This document shows positions 1 through 12,489 of a stretch of DNA of 64,000 nt, piece after piece. The number at the start of each line of letters is the position of its first letter. The first letter of the stretch is position 1. The stretch lies in contig JAPEHQ010000024.1 of NCBI GenBank assembly GCA_027405735.1, positions 124,001-188,000 of the forward strand. Reading direction: 5' to 3'. This stretch comes from Mucor racemosus. Its lineage: Eukaryota; Mucoromycota; Mucoromycetes; Mucorales; Mucoraceae. The position numbers and the translations under genes were made by a program. The notes under the pieces were generated by a model, which saw nothing but the letters and a program-made list of their open reading frames with translations, was not told the origin of the DNA and did no database searches.

Positions 1-2195
1 ACCCTCTTTGTCTCAAGTCAGTTTATTCAATGCTTCATTACCAGAACCAACGTAAGCACTTATAACTGGTTCCTCGGTATTTTCATTCAAATTCCATAAA
101 TTAAATTAACTGGTTTCATCTACAGTAGTATCAAACGTATCATCAGTCCGTCATATGATAAATGTCAATCTAAAATCAGAAGCATCCCATTGTCATTGTT
201 ATAACCGATGAAAAGCTTGATTTTTAATAATACAGCAGCAATTAAATAAAAAACAAGATGATACTAATAACAGCATATGGTAAGTATTTAATATCTAAGT
301 AAGTTTGATAAAGTATGCTTTTAAACCCTTCTTTTAAAAATTCTGAGGCAAACACAACACCTTGGTCCTGTAGTTTCTATCCATCAAAATGTTGCGATTT
401 CGACTACACAATGAATGCACCTTTTATCAATCTTGAGCAAGTAGATGTATATTTGGCATTAGTTTTTTACCGGTTACATTTTCTCTGATTCATTAATATT
501 CAGTCATATCAAACGATTATTTGTAGCATTCATTGCCAAAAAAAAAAGACTAAATGCTTCAAGAGTTTTCTGCATATCATATTATGCGACTTAGTGGCAA
601 TGATTGCACTTAACAATGCTTTTTGAACCTATTGATGTTAATCAGAATAATTAGTACTTTAATTCAAAAGTAAGCTTTGCTTTATACATTTACATTTACC
701 CATTCAATGAATGATATTGCATTCATTGTCCGTTAAATCAATCAACCAACTTCATCTTCTTGACTTGATACATTTGACAATTAAATGCCTAAACTACACT
801 TGAGCCATCAGGTATCGCCACAAAAAAATCTCGTATAAGTCGACGAAGCATCCCAATTTGAATCATTTTTTGTGTTCATAGGTCTGAGCTCTCTCACACA
901 TTCATAGATCTCTGCATAAATCATATCTCTATCTGTTCAATTTAACTGAAATACATTGAACTACAACATTATACTTGATAAAACGCCTTGCTTTATTGCG
1001 ACTCAACATAATAACTAATTTAATGCTAGTTTAGCATCAGCAGTTGAATCAGATGAATTTGAGATTCGACAATTCCTTTTAATAGATTTGCATACCATGA
1101 GCTAAGAATGGATCGTTATTTTTGATACGCTAATCAAGGATGGTGAGTTAACTACAATGGACAAACGAGTTGATTAGAAGTATAAACGAAATATTAAAAT
1201 CAAATATATCAATTGAATGAGCAAGAGATGATAAACCATGTAAATTAGCATAATCGGATTGTTTCAAGCGTTTTGAACTGAATACGCCTTTACTTTTGAC
1301 CTATAAAAATTGATTTATTAGTAAAATCAATTAACAAGTAATAATAATTATGGTGTATCTTTGATATTTGGTAGTGCTACACAAGACAACATTTTGTTTT
1401 CCTCTTCTTGGCTGTTGGTCATTAAACAGAAACAAATATTTTTTTGAAACTAAATAGATTAACGTGAGTTTATTCATTCATTCAAATCAAGTCAATGCTA
1501 TTCATACTTTTATAATCGCCAATTTTTTAGCTGGTAGATAGTATTGACTTTAGACCAAAAAAACATTGATTATAACGTAAATGATGGAACAAAATGACTA
1601 AGGCTTCGATGCCTTTTTTGTTCGAAAAAAGTATTATAACGCACCCTAACATTAACAGTTAATAATTCATTTCCAAATAAACAATAGGAAAAACATGTAC
1701 TTGTACCTGCTACTTAATTTCAGTTTATAAAAAATATTGGTCCTTTTGCTGTAGTTTTAAACTTAAATAAAAGAGCTGAGGAAAGAGTGGGAAGAAAAAA
1801 GAAAAATAATTCTAAATTAGTTGATTTTTTGTGCTACAAACAGGAATTTACAAAGGCATAAATACTTTTAGTGTTGCCAAACAGGTTGTTGTCGTTGTTC
1901 CCATTTGGTCCTTGAAAGAAGAACATGAGCAGAACTCCTTCAAACCCTAAATTTCAAATTGATATATCTCGTCAATAAAGCAATTTTGCTGCATCAGAAT
2001 AACTCACATTTGCTTTAAACCATTCAAATCATCTTCTTTATTAATTATACTATAATTGATGTACTTTATTAAATTAACTAAAAAACCTTGATCTCATTGT
2101 TCTGCTCATCTGGGCTACCTGATCTGCACAAAAAAATTTATTCTGCACATCTGTGCAAATCATTATGCCCATGGAAAGCATAGTTTTGCCCTAGT
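1..2195 (-). repeat. Dynein-fragment repeat, copy 1 (truncated by the window edge)
   Basis: This stretch is the reverse complement of about 16,016-17,591 and runs parallel to about 52,310-55,150, with long near-identical runs such as the segment near 885-960 (seen again near 53,850-53,930 and, reversed, near 16,620-16,700). Its first 170 bases are the reverse complement of a dynein-intermediate-chain-like coding fragment; the in-frame TGA shared by most copies is at 13-15. Distal to that fragment no long open frame is visible. The right edge is set where the match to the 55 kb copy ends, just before a different repeat begins near 2,198. The true end at the other side lies outside the window. 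Confidence 0.8.
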
Positions 2196-2287
2196 GAAAT
2201 GACATATATATCAAAACAGGATTCTATTATTCAAAATCAAATCAATAGTAATAATAAACAAATACACCAATTTAGTCAACTAATCAT

Positions 2288-2686
2288 TATCAGGGTTATA
2301 TTATATAATGGGCAGGAGACACAGACAAAGACTTATTTTTTATGTTAAGGTTTATTTCAGAATATATAATAAGGAAAATGATGAGGAGAACTGACGAAGA
2401 AATAAAAGAAATTATGAAAATAAGATGGTTATTTATACTAAATTATTCAAGAGTCTAGCTCCCTTCATGAACTAGACTTCAGGGACACAGTGTTACTGAA
2501 TTACTCTATAACTTGAATGCGAGTAAGTTGATATTGTAATGTGGTCATTGGTTGTGCCGCAGTGCGGGTAGTAATAGAATGTTTTGCATAAGCTGGAGAT
2601 TGATATGCAATTCGGATAAGGTAATAATGTGTGATATGTTTAGGATAGTAGTATAATAATAGATTAAGCTTGACAGGTTCATGACA
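2288..2686. mobile_element. Solo LTR (399 bp) with target duplication ATCAT
   Basis: The block begins TATCAGGG and ends CATGACA. The ends are inverted (TATCA/TGACA; the usual TGTCA start appears to have changed G to A). It is flanked by ATCAT at 2283-2287 and 2687-2691. The homologous site near 32,020-32,030 lacks the block and reads straight through. TG/CA-type ends, a 5-bp duplication and an empty allele are the standard signs of a solo LTR left after recombination between two LTRs. Confidence 0.8.
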
Positions 2687-3058
2687 ATCATCTATATTGG
2701 AGTTGCACTATCAATATAAATGAGATTTAAGCGTATAAAAATTACCCTTTAATTCAAGGTTACATAAAATAGATATAACAATAAATAAACAACCATTTCC
2801 CAAAAGGTCGATATTGTCACACCTGACATACAATCCCTTATGGTCAATGCTCTACATAATTTACCCCTTAAAATATTAAATCAATAACAATGTACTCAAA
2901 ACTGAAAGGTTACTAAATATACATCCATTCAAGTCTGATGGTATCCAAGTTCTCTAAATCACTATAAATACCCTCATACTTTTTCAATTATTTTAAATCT
3001 TCAGAAATCTTTTGTAATAAAAACTTTAGCTGATTATAATTGTATTTCTACTGCTTTT

Positions 3059-3330
3059 TGTAATGAGTCAAACATTTCAGTTTCATTCATGCAAAACCTT
3101 GCCTCATTCCTTATATAAATACTACAAGAAAATCATTACATGATCCCTTGTAGATTTATCTGTCTTGTTACACTCCTGTTGCTTTTATTTATTCACTAAT
3201 AAATATCTAATTTACAAATAAGAACACCAACCTTCATCAATCCAGTGATCACCAATTTATAATAACAAGAATAATATCTATAAGCATATTATCCACCTTT
3301 GTTGTTAGTCCAAAATTACAGATCATTACA
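3059..3330. mobile_element. Solo LTR (272 bp) with target duplication CTTTT
   Basis: The block starts TGTAATGA and ends TCATTACA, a perfect 8-bp terminal inversion, and is flanked by CTTTT at 3054-3058 and 3331-3335. The corresponding site near 32,400 has a single uninterrupted copy of the target. Its last ten bases match one end of the chromovirus LTR at 20,226-20,565, so it may belong to a related Ty3/Gypsy family, although the interior looks different. Confidence 0.8.
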
Positions 3331-3469
3331 CTTTTATTTTTATATTTTTTTATTTTAGTAAATAACTTCGTCATTTACTGCAGAGTCGAATAAGTTCAAA
3401 TCTTCAAAGATGTGCCTTCCCTCTATAGGCCATTGATACTATCTGTTCAAAAATAGAGGAGTTAATACC

Positions 3470-4760
3470 AGGATATAAGTGCACTGGCCAAACATTGACC
3501 AAAATTGACTTAAAATCGATTGTAAAAAATTGAGCAACTAAATTTAACTGTTAGTTTTTTGTGTTCACACGATAAATTCAACTAAAAGCTACTCAGCATT
3601 TTTTATGCCATCGAAAAATATCAATTTTTTGTCGAGATAATTAAGATAATAGTTTGCCGTACAACTTATATCTAGCATAATAACTGAGTTACAAAATCGA
3701 TTTGATGACAAATCGACCAAAAATGATTCAAAAAACAAAATCGTTTAGTAGCTCAAGAACTGCAAAGTAAGTAGACTAAGCATATTAAACGGTTTTTGTA
3801 CAGTTTTGAATTCTAAATTTACCTAAATAAAATTCGGGCAAACGTTTTGTATTAAATTTTGCATAAAATGTGATTGAAATTTTGAAGGTTTTTTGAGTAT
3901 ACAGGTCACTTTTTATAATTATATTTTAAATCTAAGTAATGAAAAAGATGCTCAACAACATTATCTATCGATTGAGCTATTGTTTAACTTTTTAGAAACA
4001 TTTTCCATAGAGAAAACAAGATTTTTGTTCAATTTTTTTTTTCAAATTGAGAATTTGGGATGAGGGTATACAAGGGAAAATTGAAGCCAAAACCGAGGAT
4101 ACTCATTTGTACACATTTTTGAAAATATCTTCACAAAAAATCAATATTTTGAAAAAAACTAAATTGCATTCGACAGAGCTTAATGAGCTCTACAATATTA
4201 ATGTAAAAAATATGTTACTTAATCTAATGAATATTTTGAAATCTACTACAAAAATGTCAAAAAAATGAGATAATAAAAAAAGTGCTCAAATTTTTTTTAT
4301 ACTACAGTATGTTATAGAGCGCTTCAAAACAAGCAAGTTTTATTATTAAAAATTGTTAGTATAGCTTAATTTTTTGCAGAGATACTAGAGGTCAAATTTT
4401 TTAATTTTGACAGTGAAATACCTATAATAATCTGAAACATTAGCACTAAAAGAGCTATACCATGTGTAAAAGGTGGGATATTTTTAAATGCTTGTTTTTG
4501 GATTAAAGTTGAATATCTCAGGCACATTTTCATATAATTTTTTCTTGGCGTTATAAAGTGAAAAAAAAAGTTGAGCAGAAATAAAAGTGAGACCTAGTTT
4601 TTAAGGAAAAAACAGCGAACTGTACTTGTTTTTGAGTCTTTTGTGAGATATAGAATACATTTAGGGACAGGTAGCATAATGCGATTAACTCACATCTGTT
4701 TTGCAATATCTCAGGCATATCCTAAACAGTGTTTAGTACGAGGCTAGTTATTAGAAAAAA
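3470..4760. repeat. Repeat P, copy 1, with remnant open frame
   Basis: This segment is matched in parallel near 55,715-56,730 and in reverse complement near 46,130-47,270. A recognisable protein segment (QQNYLSIE...LLNLL) is conserved in the 46 kb and 56 kb copies, while this copy is broken by stops and shifts, leaving only a 73-codon remnant at 4047-4268. The conserved peptide could not be assigned to a known family. It appears to be a decayed coding region of an unrecognised repeat. Confidence 0.65.
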
Positions 4761-6329
4761 TGGGGCGCTCCGATATTGAAGATTGAAAGCTTTGAAATAT
4801 TTTTTTTTTGGAAATTCAAATATCTTTCGTGTTGGTGTGATACCAACAAAAGAATAAAAAATACTAAAATCCATTTAAGGTATGAAGTGCAACATTTTCC
4901 AAGATCATTATTCAAAATATCTATCACAGCAAGTCGGTTGTTCGTTAACCATGGAAACAGGGTAAAAAAAAAAAATTAATGCTATGAAGAGAACATACTT
5001 TTTTCCGCTGATTTATAATAAGGGAAATGCAATTAATAAAAAACTATCTTTTATTATTAAATAGCTGTATATACCTAAAAGGAAACAAATTAAACGACAG
5101 AGTCTTATCTCAGTATATCGTAGCAAGAGACTACTCTACTTGTATATTAAGATGATTTCGAAGCTTAGCAGTATCCTCACAACCATTTTTGAAGGTTTTA
5201 CATCAGGCTTCAAATATCGATGAAAATAACAAGGCATGAACTAAGCAATTGCTTTCCTTAGCTTGTCATTTGACCGATAATAATTCTTGCCTTGAATACT
5301 AAAAGGCATCAATTAGTTGACTCTAAAGCTCTCTCTCTCTCTCTCTCTCTGTATCATTTCATACTCATACCTTTAATGTGAGTATCTATACAATATTGAT
5401 TTGTTTAATTCTTTTGGCTCCAAAAACTTTGTGATAAATTCTCTCGCTGCAAATCATGCTAAGTTGAAGATAGTTGAATTCGCATACTGATATATAGTTG
5501 CGCAAATTCTGGCGACTGTAATAACATGTTATCTCTAAAGTAAGCTTATTTGGTTTAATGCTACCACGACATAAATATCTTTTTCAAGTAGCACCAGGTA
5601 CGTTCGACTAAAAAGATATGTTAACCTCGATTTTTGGGTATTTCTAAACATAGTTATTTGAAAATGAAAGTGAAGATCACCGTTCATTATAGAATTCTAG
5701 AACGGAAAAGTCATAATTTTCAATTTCAGGGATCTAGAACATAATATGCTGAAAATGCTAAAAATGCTTGATTTAGCTAAATACCTCTCATTTTTAAAAT
5801 ACATGCCCAATCTAAACATTATACAAAAAGCAACTATAGTTTTTATTTTGTGTATTTATGTCTCGGAACAATGTAAAAAAATTCCTCAAAAATACGCCAT
5901 TATAGTTTCTGAGCACCCTTGATATTATTAGGCATCTGCCCCTGAAATTATAGGCATCCACATAGCAATTATTCTTTCTAATTTCTGCAAAAGAAAAAAT
6001 TAATTTCTAGAACGATGTCTGAGTAGTATAAACTCAACATTCGACGAATTTCTATATACTCTGTAGACAATACATTTACATTTGAAAAAGAAAAAGGAAA
6101 ATATTTATTGAATATATGTATATATAAATGTGCCACTTTTTTGTGCTCTAGTAATTCTTTATTCACGAATGTAAACTGCGTATAAATTATAAACGGAGTT
6201 ACACGCATTTGCTAAAGAGAAAAAGCGGCAAATCGGTAAAAAAAAAAGAAATCATGACATTAAGAAGAAAAAGAAGAAGAAAGGAGGAAGGGGAAGGGGA
6301 GGGAGAGGGGCATCGTTAAACAACCATGT
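4761..6329. other. Intergenic, no gene recognised; (CT)11 microsatellite
   Basis: No convincing gene was found. The stretch includes a (CT)11 tract at 5329-5350 and a purine-rich run at about 6,260-6,310 (blocks of GAA and GGGA) directly beyond the stop codon of the zinc-finger gene, so that it would lie in that gene's 3' untranslated region as a pyrimidine-rich RNA tract. Short open frames here (for example 5978-6208 on the minus strand) have no recognisable domain. Confidence 0.6.
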
Positions 6330-7175
6330 TTACTTTTTTGATCTTCCTAATCTATGGACTCGAAGATGTCTACGCATATTACTTTGTACACTGAATTGTC
6401 TACCACAGCCTTCTTCTTTACAGACAAAGGGCTTTTCTCCGGTATGAGAGTAAGTGTGAATTCTAAGCGATGAAGGACGATTGAATGCTTTGTTACAGAA
6501 AGGACAATAATATCTTCCCGTTTGTTCGTCTCTTGCTACTAGTACATTTTCATGTTCTTCAATCTTTTCTTCAAGCTTTTTATCGCCCAATTCATTTAGG
6601 AATAATGTTGGACTCATATTAAGTGCAACATTTAATTGTTTTTGTTGAGGGGAATCTTTGAACTTTGCCGGTGGACTATCTGTTTGTGCTCTTGTTGTTT
6701 GCGATTGTTGTTCACTTATAAAAGGTAAACTGCTTGAAAACAAATCAGATTGAATTGTTGTATTTGCGGATACTGTACGACGATGTCGGTTCTTTGTAGA
6801 TGAATGTGAAGACAAGGAAAAAGGAGAAGGAGGAGGAGGTAAAATCATGGTAGAATTGGCAAGTGAGATAGATCTTGTATGACTCGCACCAGGCGGTTTT
6901 GTAAAATTTTGTGTAGATGTGGTAGTTGTAGTAGTAACATTGGTATGTGGCATCATCATCCAACTCGGCTGATGATTTTCACTTCTCTCGGGTATAGTAT
7001 TGGTAGCAGGTGCATTTAATGATAATTGCTGCAATTCAGATGGAAGACTACTAATACTTGCACTTTGTCTATTGTGTTGTCTTTTTGGCTGATCTAAAGT
7101 AGATGTATTCAGTAGGAATTGGATAGACGGTAAGCTTGGTTTTTCATACGTTTGATGCTGATTATGATGAGACAT
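6330..7175 (-). CDS. C2H2 zinc-finger transcription factor (281 aa)
   Basis: This single-exon frame encodes a 281-residue protein ending in two adjacent C2H2 zinc fingers. Finger 1 uses C224, C227, H240 and H244; finger 2 uses C252, C257, H270 and H274; the linker is the classical TGEKPF. The protein ends a few residues later in a basic tail (RLGRSKK). The first 200 residues are low-complexity, rich in Ser, Thr, Gln, Asn and Pro, as is usual for the regulatory part of small fungal C2H2 factors. It is presumably nuclear and DNA-binding. The two-finger carboxy-terminal layout resembles small yeast/fungal stress or developmental regulators, but I cannot name an orthologue. The ATG at 7173-7175 is the first in frame and is preceded by an A/G-rich leader. 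Confidence 0.9.
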   Translation of the reverse strand: MSHHNQHQTYEKPSLPSIQFLLNTSTLDQPKRQHNRQSASISSLPSELQQLSLNAPATNTIPERSENHQPSWMMMPHTNVTTTTTTSTQNFTKPPGASHTRSISLANSTMILPPPPSPFSLSSHSSTKNRHRRTVSANTTIQSDLFSSSLPFISEQQSQTTRAQTDSPPAKFKDSPQQKQLNVALNMSPTLFLNELGDKKLEEKIEEHENVLVARDEQTGRYYCPFCNKAFNRPSSLRIHTYSHTGEKPFVCKEEGCGRQFSVQSNMRRHLRVHRLGRSKK

Positions 7176-9472
7176 TGGAAAAGAAAGAAAAAGAAAGAAA
7201 AGAAATGAAAGAAGAGGAGAAATGTTTACAAAAACCTTGACCTAAATACAGAATCGGAGTCTCACTTTCTTGTAGTAATTGTTCCCTCTAACAGATCAAT
7301 AAAGCAATTTTGCTCCTATTTATCTCACTCTTTTTTAGTGATCGACCACAAAAACGCTATCTTTTTTCCTTGAGTGCCGATCATCCTAAAAAAAATTAAG
7401 AGCTATTGCTAAGCTTATTTTCAAAGTCAATTGTTTTGTGCTATCAGTCGCTGTAATTGCACTTTTTTTCTCTCTCCAAACGTTCAACTTGTTTCAAAAT
7501 ATTTCCTGTTTATTTTTTTTTCCTTGTATACTCTGGGTATCCAAGTTTGCGCCACCATAACGAATTAGATTTGTTTATTTGAGAGTTTGATATTCTACAA
7601 CAAATTCAATTGGCTAAATTATGGCATTGCCTCAGAAAAAAAGCATTTTCTATTTTCTTTATAGACAAAAAAAGAACGAATTCTAGAATTTTATGCCTTA
7701 ACGAATATCAACGTCTCAAATGGTTCAATTTCAGATATATTTGACATCTAACCCAAACGTTTTTTACCATGGCTCCATATTAATCAAATTTTTAGTTCAT
7801 GTTTAAATCAGGAAAGTTTTTTTTTTTTTCATTTACATTGAAAAAGCAGCGGTCATGTGCTTTTTTTTTTTCAGTATTACGAACCTTTTGCTGAGCGTTA
7901 TAATAATAAAAATAAATAGATATCACCAACATTCTACAGAACATTCTAAAAGACATTTATTCAACTTCAATTCATATAATAGTACTGATTTATACCTATT
8001 AACAGAAGTTTAGTTTATCAAAATATCTTAATTTTTGGTGGAGAAATCCTATTTTTTGTCAAAACTTGCCTCCACCCCATTTCGGCCTGTACCTTATCGA
8101 GGGAAAAATTCGGATATTGAAAAAAAACAACGAAAAATTTGAATATCTCATTGTAAAAATAAGCTATTATAGCAAGTATACTCTTAATTTGTAGCTATAG
8201 ATTTACATTATTGTATAATTTAATAGTATAACAATACAAAAGGTGCACTTTTTAGTTTAAAATCTGCTCTTTTTAAAACCAAATATCGAGCGCTTGATAC
8301 GCAGATATAAACATTTTGCGTTATACCATTAAGAGCTGCTATAAAGAGTTATACATAAATAAACTAATGCAAATGTACAATTTGCTTACTAGTTTATTGC
8401 AGAAACTGCAACCTTATTTCTTTGCTCCATTTTGTATCGAAAAATACATTTATCGGTGTTTAAAAGATCAAAAGCTGCATGAAAAATATGCAATTCATGC
8501 CCATCAATAATAATAAACATCGACATAAAAAAAAACAAGGTTTATAATTATTTTCAAAGATGCTAAACCCAATTTTTTAATGCTGTAGCATAAAATATCC
8601 ATTGGTGCACATCTGACAATTGCTTCTAAAAAATGGCCAGCCTCTTCCTTCTGAATGAAGGGTACAAATCCACTTCATTATTAGAAAAGTCATCTTTTAA
8701 ACAATCTGTGGCACACTATAAGTAAACTTACGTTTTCTTTACTGCTGTAGCTATTGTGATGCGTGAAAAGGCATTTCATTGAAATGATATTATATTAATA
8801 CGAATGTATCTCAAATGCAATGGAATAGTCTACACATTTGCACTGCAGCTCTGTAGATGCACCCCCCCCCCTTTGATGGTAAAATTCAGGGTTAATTCCT
8901 AAATAAGCCTACCCAAGATAACTCTTGGTAAAATGTTACATTTCAACTTTTGTTACTTTAATGTCATTTGAAATAGTCGGCAGAAGCATTCCTGCAAGTA
9001 GGATCTGATCCGCAGTATCACCAAATTTTGATTGTAGTAAAAATTGATATTTGTCAATCAAATTTATGCTCTTCGTATTACATATCAAGTCGGTAATATC
9101 ACATTAGTGATTGAATTTTTTCCATAAAAAAGTGTACATACATAGCGACGTTTAAATATATGAGTACATATGTACGTATCCTCGAATCACACATATATTT
9201 TAAATTATACAAACTTACCTTGACCATATGATAAGTAAAACCTTTTTCTTTCAAAGTAGACTTTTTGAAGAAGAAGGTTTAAGCAAAAATCATTTATCAC
9301 AAATATTTCTTGCAAATAACTAATAAATAATAGAATAGGTTTCAAAGGAATTGGCATAAATATATGAACATGATAAGGAATAAAAAATAAAAACTAAAAC
9401 GCATACATTTATCTTTTTCAATCTTGTTTGGTCTCGATTGTAGGTGCACAACAATAAAACATTACTTATAGT
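7176..9472. other. Intergenic, no gene recognised
   Basis: AT-rich sequence with many stops in all frames. The part nearest 7,176 should hold the promoter of the C2H2 gene. A poly-C run (10 C) lies at about 8,863. Nothing else could be supported; the 64-codon frame at 8316-8510 shows no domain. Confidence 0.5.
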
Positions 9473-11278
9473 GTCATTGCCGCATCTGAAAGCAGCAGCT
9501 TGTCAGTCGCTGTTGAAGTAGGCAATACCATATATCATCTAATAGCCACATCAAATGATGGATGTCTTCTTTATCAAGGTCAAAAACCTGTAGCTTAATC
9601 CGGCTATCATTAGTCCATTGTAGATGATTCGCAACACATCAATGCCTTTGAATTATCATCTCGTTCATCTATTCAAAATCAAATAATCTATAATGAGTTT
9701 TTCAGTCGCTCTTCCAAAGTTTACAATAATATATATTGAATCTTTTCCTCAAATCATGGAACCAATTTCTGCCATTAAAAGAATTGAATCTAACTTACAT
9801 ACTATCGACCAAATCCCTACTATGCATCTTTGGGGTAACATAACTGCTATTCAAGCCTTGAATGGAAATCAAATAGATGATATATAACCTTGATGTTGAA
9901 TTACGCATGATATATTAGGGATAAAATTATATATAATGTTATATATTTATCTTTTTTAAAACTCTTAAACTTTTGTTTAGATCTAGCTTGGATAATATAC
10001 AAACATTCAAAGGTGTTAAAATATCGGTTGCCGGTCGTAGCTCTCATTATAGGGATAAACTTTCTTACAATATCAAGATCAAGAAGAAATCTGATGATAT
10101 GCTTTTTGGCTTCAAGAAATTCAGCTTACATGCAATGGGATACGATGCTTCTTATATTTGTGAACGTGTTGCATTTGCAGCATTAAAATCTATTGGTGTT
10201 CCTTGCACCGAGTACTCTTATATTCGGTAAATGTATCATTTGAAAATACAACCATATTTCCGTTTAATAACCATGTTTCTTCTAATGTCTTTTTAATAAC
10301 AAACTTGCTGGTTTCTATGGTTTTATTGAAACTTTTCAAGATCCTTGGGTTGCTAATGAATTTTCAAATAGTAATAAAAAATATAAATCTGGTTATTTGT
10401 ATCAGGGGCAAATCTTGTCCAAATCACAAACGGAATTCTGCATTTCTGATTTAGGCTATTATGGTGACAATACAACTATCTACAGACTGGGACAATATAA
10501 TATTAATGCAGGGACTAAGGATACTGTAAAGCCGAAAGATTTCAAGGAATTGAGAGACTTTACAAAGTTTGTCAATGAGTGAAACAAGAAGTTGGAAATA
10601 CGTGGCCTTATTCGTGCGTAAGTAAGTATTGCGTAAACATTTACTGAGAAATACACTAACAAATACATATATAGTATAGTTATTGAAGTCTTATTGGATT
10701 TCCCAGATGCTTACATGATATTAGTAGACAACTTTTGCATCTATAGCGAACCTAAAACCAAGCGTATGCTTTACATTCCTACCGGTTTAGACATAACCAC
10801 TGGCGCTTCTATTTTCTTGAAATCCTACATGATTGATGGAAATTACAGTAGCCATCCGGGTTTCAAACTTCGTCCCTTAGCCAAGCAGTTATTCGCAAAC
10901 CAAGAGTTGAACACGTTTGAAAACCTTCATTTCGACATGAGTCAAAGTTTAGTTAACCCAACTGTGATGTATCCTTTCATTGATAGTGTTATTGGCATGA
11001 TTCGTCTTGACGCTGAATGGGATCAATCCCTACCTCGCTTAGGTTCAGATATAGGACTTAGGTCTCGTGATAATTTTAGAAATACACCAGGTGTCAATTC
11101 TTTCTTGCCCCCTAGATTCCATTTTGGAGGATTGTCTACAATGCTTAAACAAACATTGGAAGAATCTATTGGAGATACGATCAATTTTATCACTCAACAA
11201 AGCGTCAAGCAATTTATCACAAACAAGAGTACAAATGTCATTGCATCCTATAATCAATCAACATATACAACTTTGTAG
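9473..11278 (+). pseudogene. CotH-family protein, decayed copy
   Basis: Read across frames, this region encodes most of a CotH-kinase-like protein of the type expanded in Mucorales, where the intact members are secreted or GPI-anchored surface proteins. Recognisable blocks, in order, are SIVDDSQH (from 9614), AIKRIESNLH (9,770s), FKGVKISVAGRSS (10,006 on), YGFIETFQDPW (10,316 on), YLYQGQ (10,396 on), and IEVLLDFPDAYM to the end. It is disabled: TAA at 9596-9598, TAG at 9611-9613, frameshifts near 9,735-9,770 and near 9,885, no AG acceptor between the donor-like GTAAAT at 10,228 and the resumed frame at about 10,297, and an in-frame TGA at 10,580-10,582 where the family has Trp. One intron (10,618-10,674) still splices in frame. 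The Ser/Thr-rich and hydrophobic tail expected for GPI anchoring is absent, as is a clear signal peptide. Confidence 0.85.
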
Positions 11279-11575
11279 CTATATACATTTTTAGAATAAT
11301 TTTAAAATGCGATTTATGCATGAACAGTAATTTTTTAGTCTTATCCTTGCCCAAATTCTATTTTTTCACAAATAACAAGCAAATTCAAAAATTTAGCAAG
11401 GAAGAGTGGCATCTGAGGATTATTTCCCATTATAATACATGTGGGAAATTACGTGTTTTAAAGACTCAAAAATTGTTTGAAAACTAAGTACATGCATGCG
11501 AAGCCACAATGCAATGCACCTTTTTTGTTGGTTTTTATAATTTACATTTATACATATTTTATTTTCACAAATCTA

Positions 11576-12457
11576 TTACCAATAGTACGCATTGGCTGAA
11601 TCAGTACCATTTGTTGATGGCGGATTGGATGGCCTGCCATCCATTGGTAAAGAAGTTGGTGTTTGTTGTTGCTTATTAACATTTGTATTATTATTAACTG
11701 TGTGATTATTGTTGGTATTGTTATTGCTATCATTTGATGCATTTTGATGATCATCATTTTGTAATTGTGGCAAATAGCTCATCAAAGTACTATTTGTGTT
11801 ATTATTATGACTATTAGCTGATTGATCTAGAGGTAATGAAACACCAGATAATACATCAACATGTCGATCTGTATGAATTAAACTTTGCTTTGTTCCTACT
11901 GTTTGTTGATAACTATTAATACTATTGTTTGGCGTTGATGATATTGCTGTAGTTGATTGTGCTTCATAAGCCTGTCTATCTTGTAAACAAGTATTATCAG
12001 AATGTGAAAATGGATCATGTTGTTGTTGTTGTTGTTGTTGTCCGTTTAAATTTGAGCTCATAAAATTACTCCATTCATTTACATCTAAAGAAGAAGGCAC
12101 TCCCCAAAAAGCATTACCTAATGGATCATATTGTCTTGCAGATGGAATTGGAATGATACCTGGTGCAGCAAAAGGGTCCATGGCTGTAGCATTATTTACA
12201 GGACCAGCGTTTTGCACTTGAAATGGATTTGGTGTAGCAAAATCCATGTTTAAAGCAGAAGATGATGATGGAGAAGATGAATAAAATGTTCTTGAATCAA
12301 TGTCAACACCTTTTGAATCAGCACGAATAACTGGAAATCGCAAATTGCTGCTATTTGTTCTTTGATGTTGTTCATATTGTATTTGAGGTGAAGAATTTGA
12401 AGATTGAGGGGATATTGGTCGTAAATAACTAGGAGCATTTCTACTATCACTGGGAGG

Positions 12458-12489
<32 letters not shown>

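Larger units (their letters stand above)
2198..3400. repeat. Dispersed repeat B, copy 1, carrying two solo LTRs
   Basis: The same sequence recurs at about 31,948-32,450. The two copies align closely except that this one holds two extra blocks, 2288-2686 and 3059-3330, each bounded by a 5-bp direct repeat. The copy near 32 kb is therefore the unoccupied version at both positions. No coding frame is visible. What repeat B itself is remains unknown. Confidence 0.75.
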
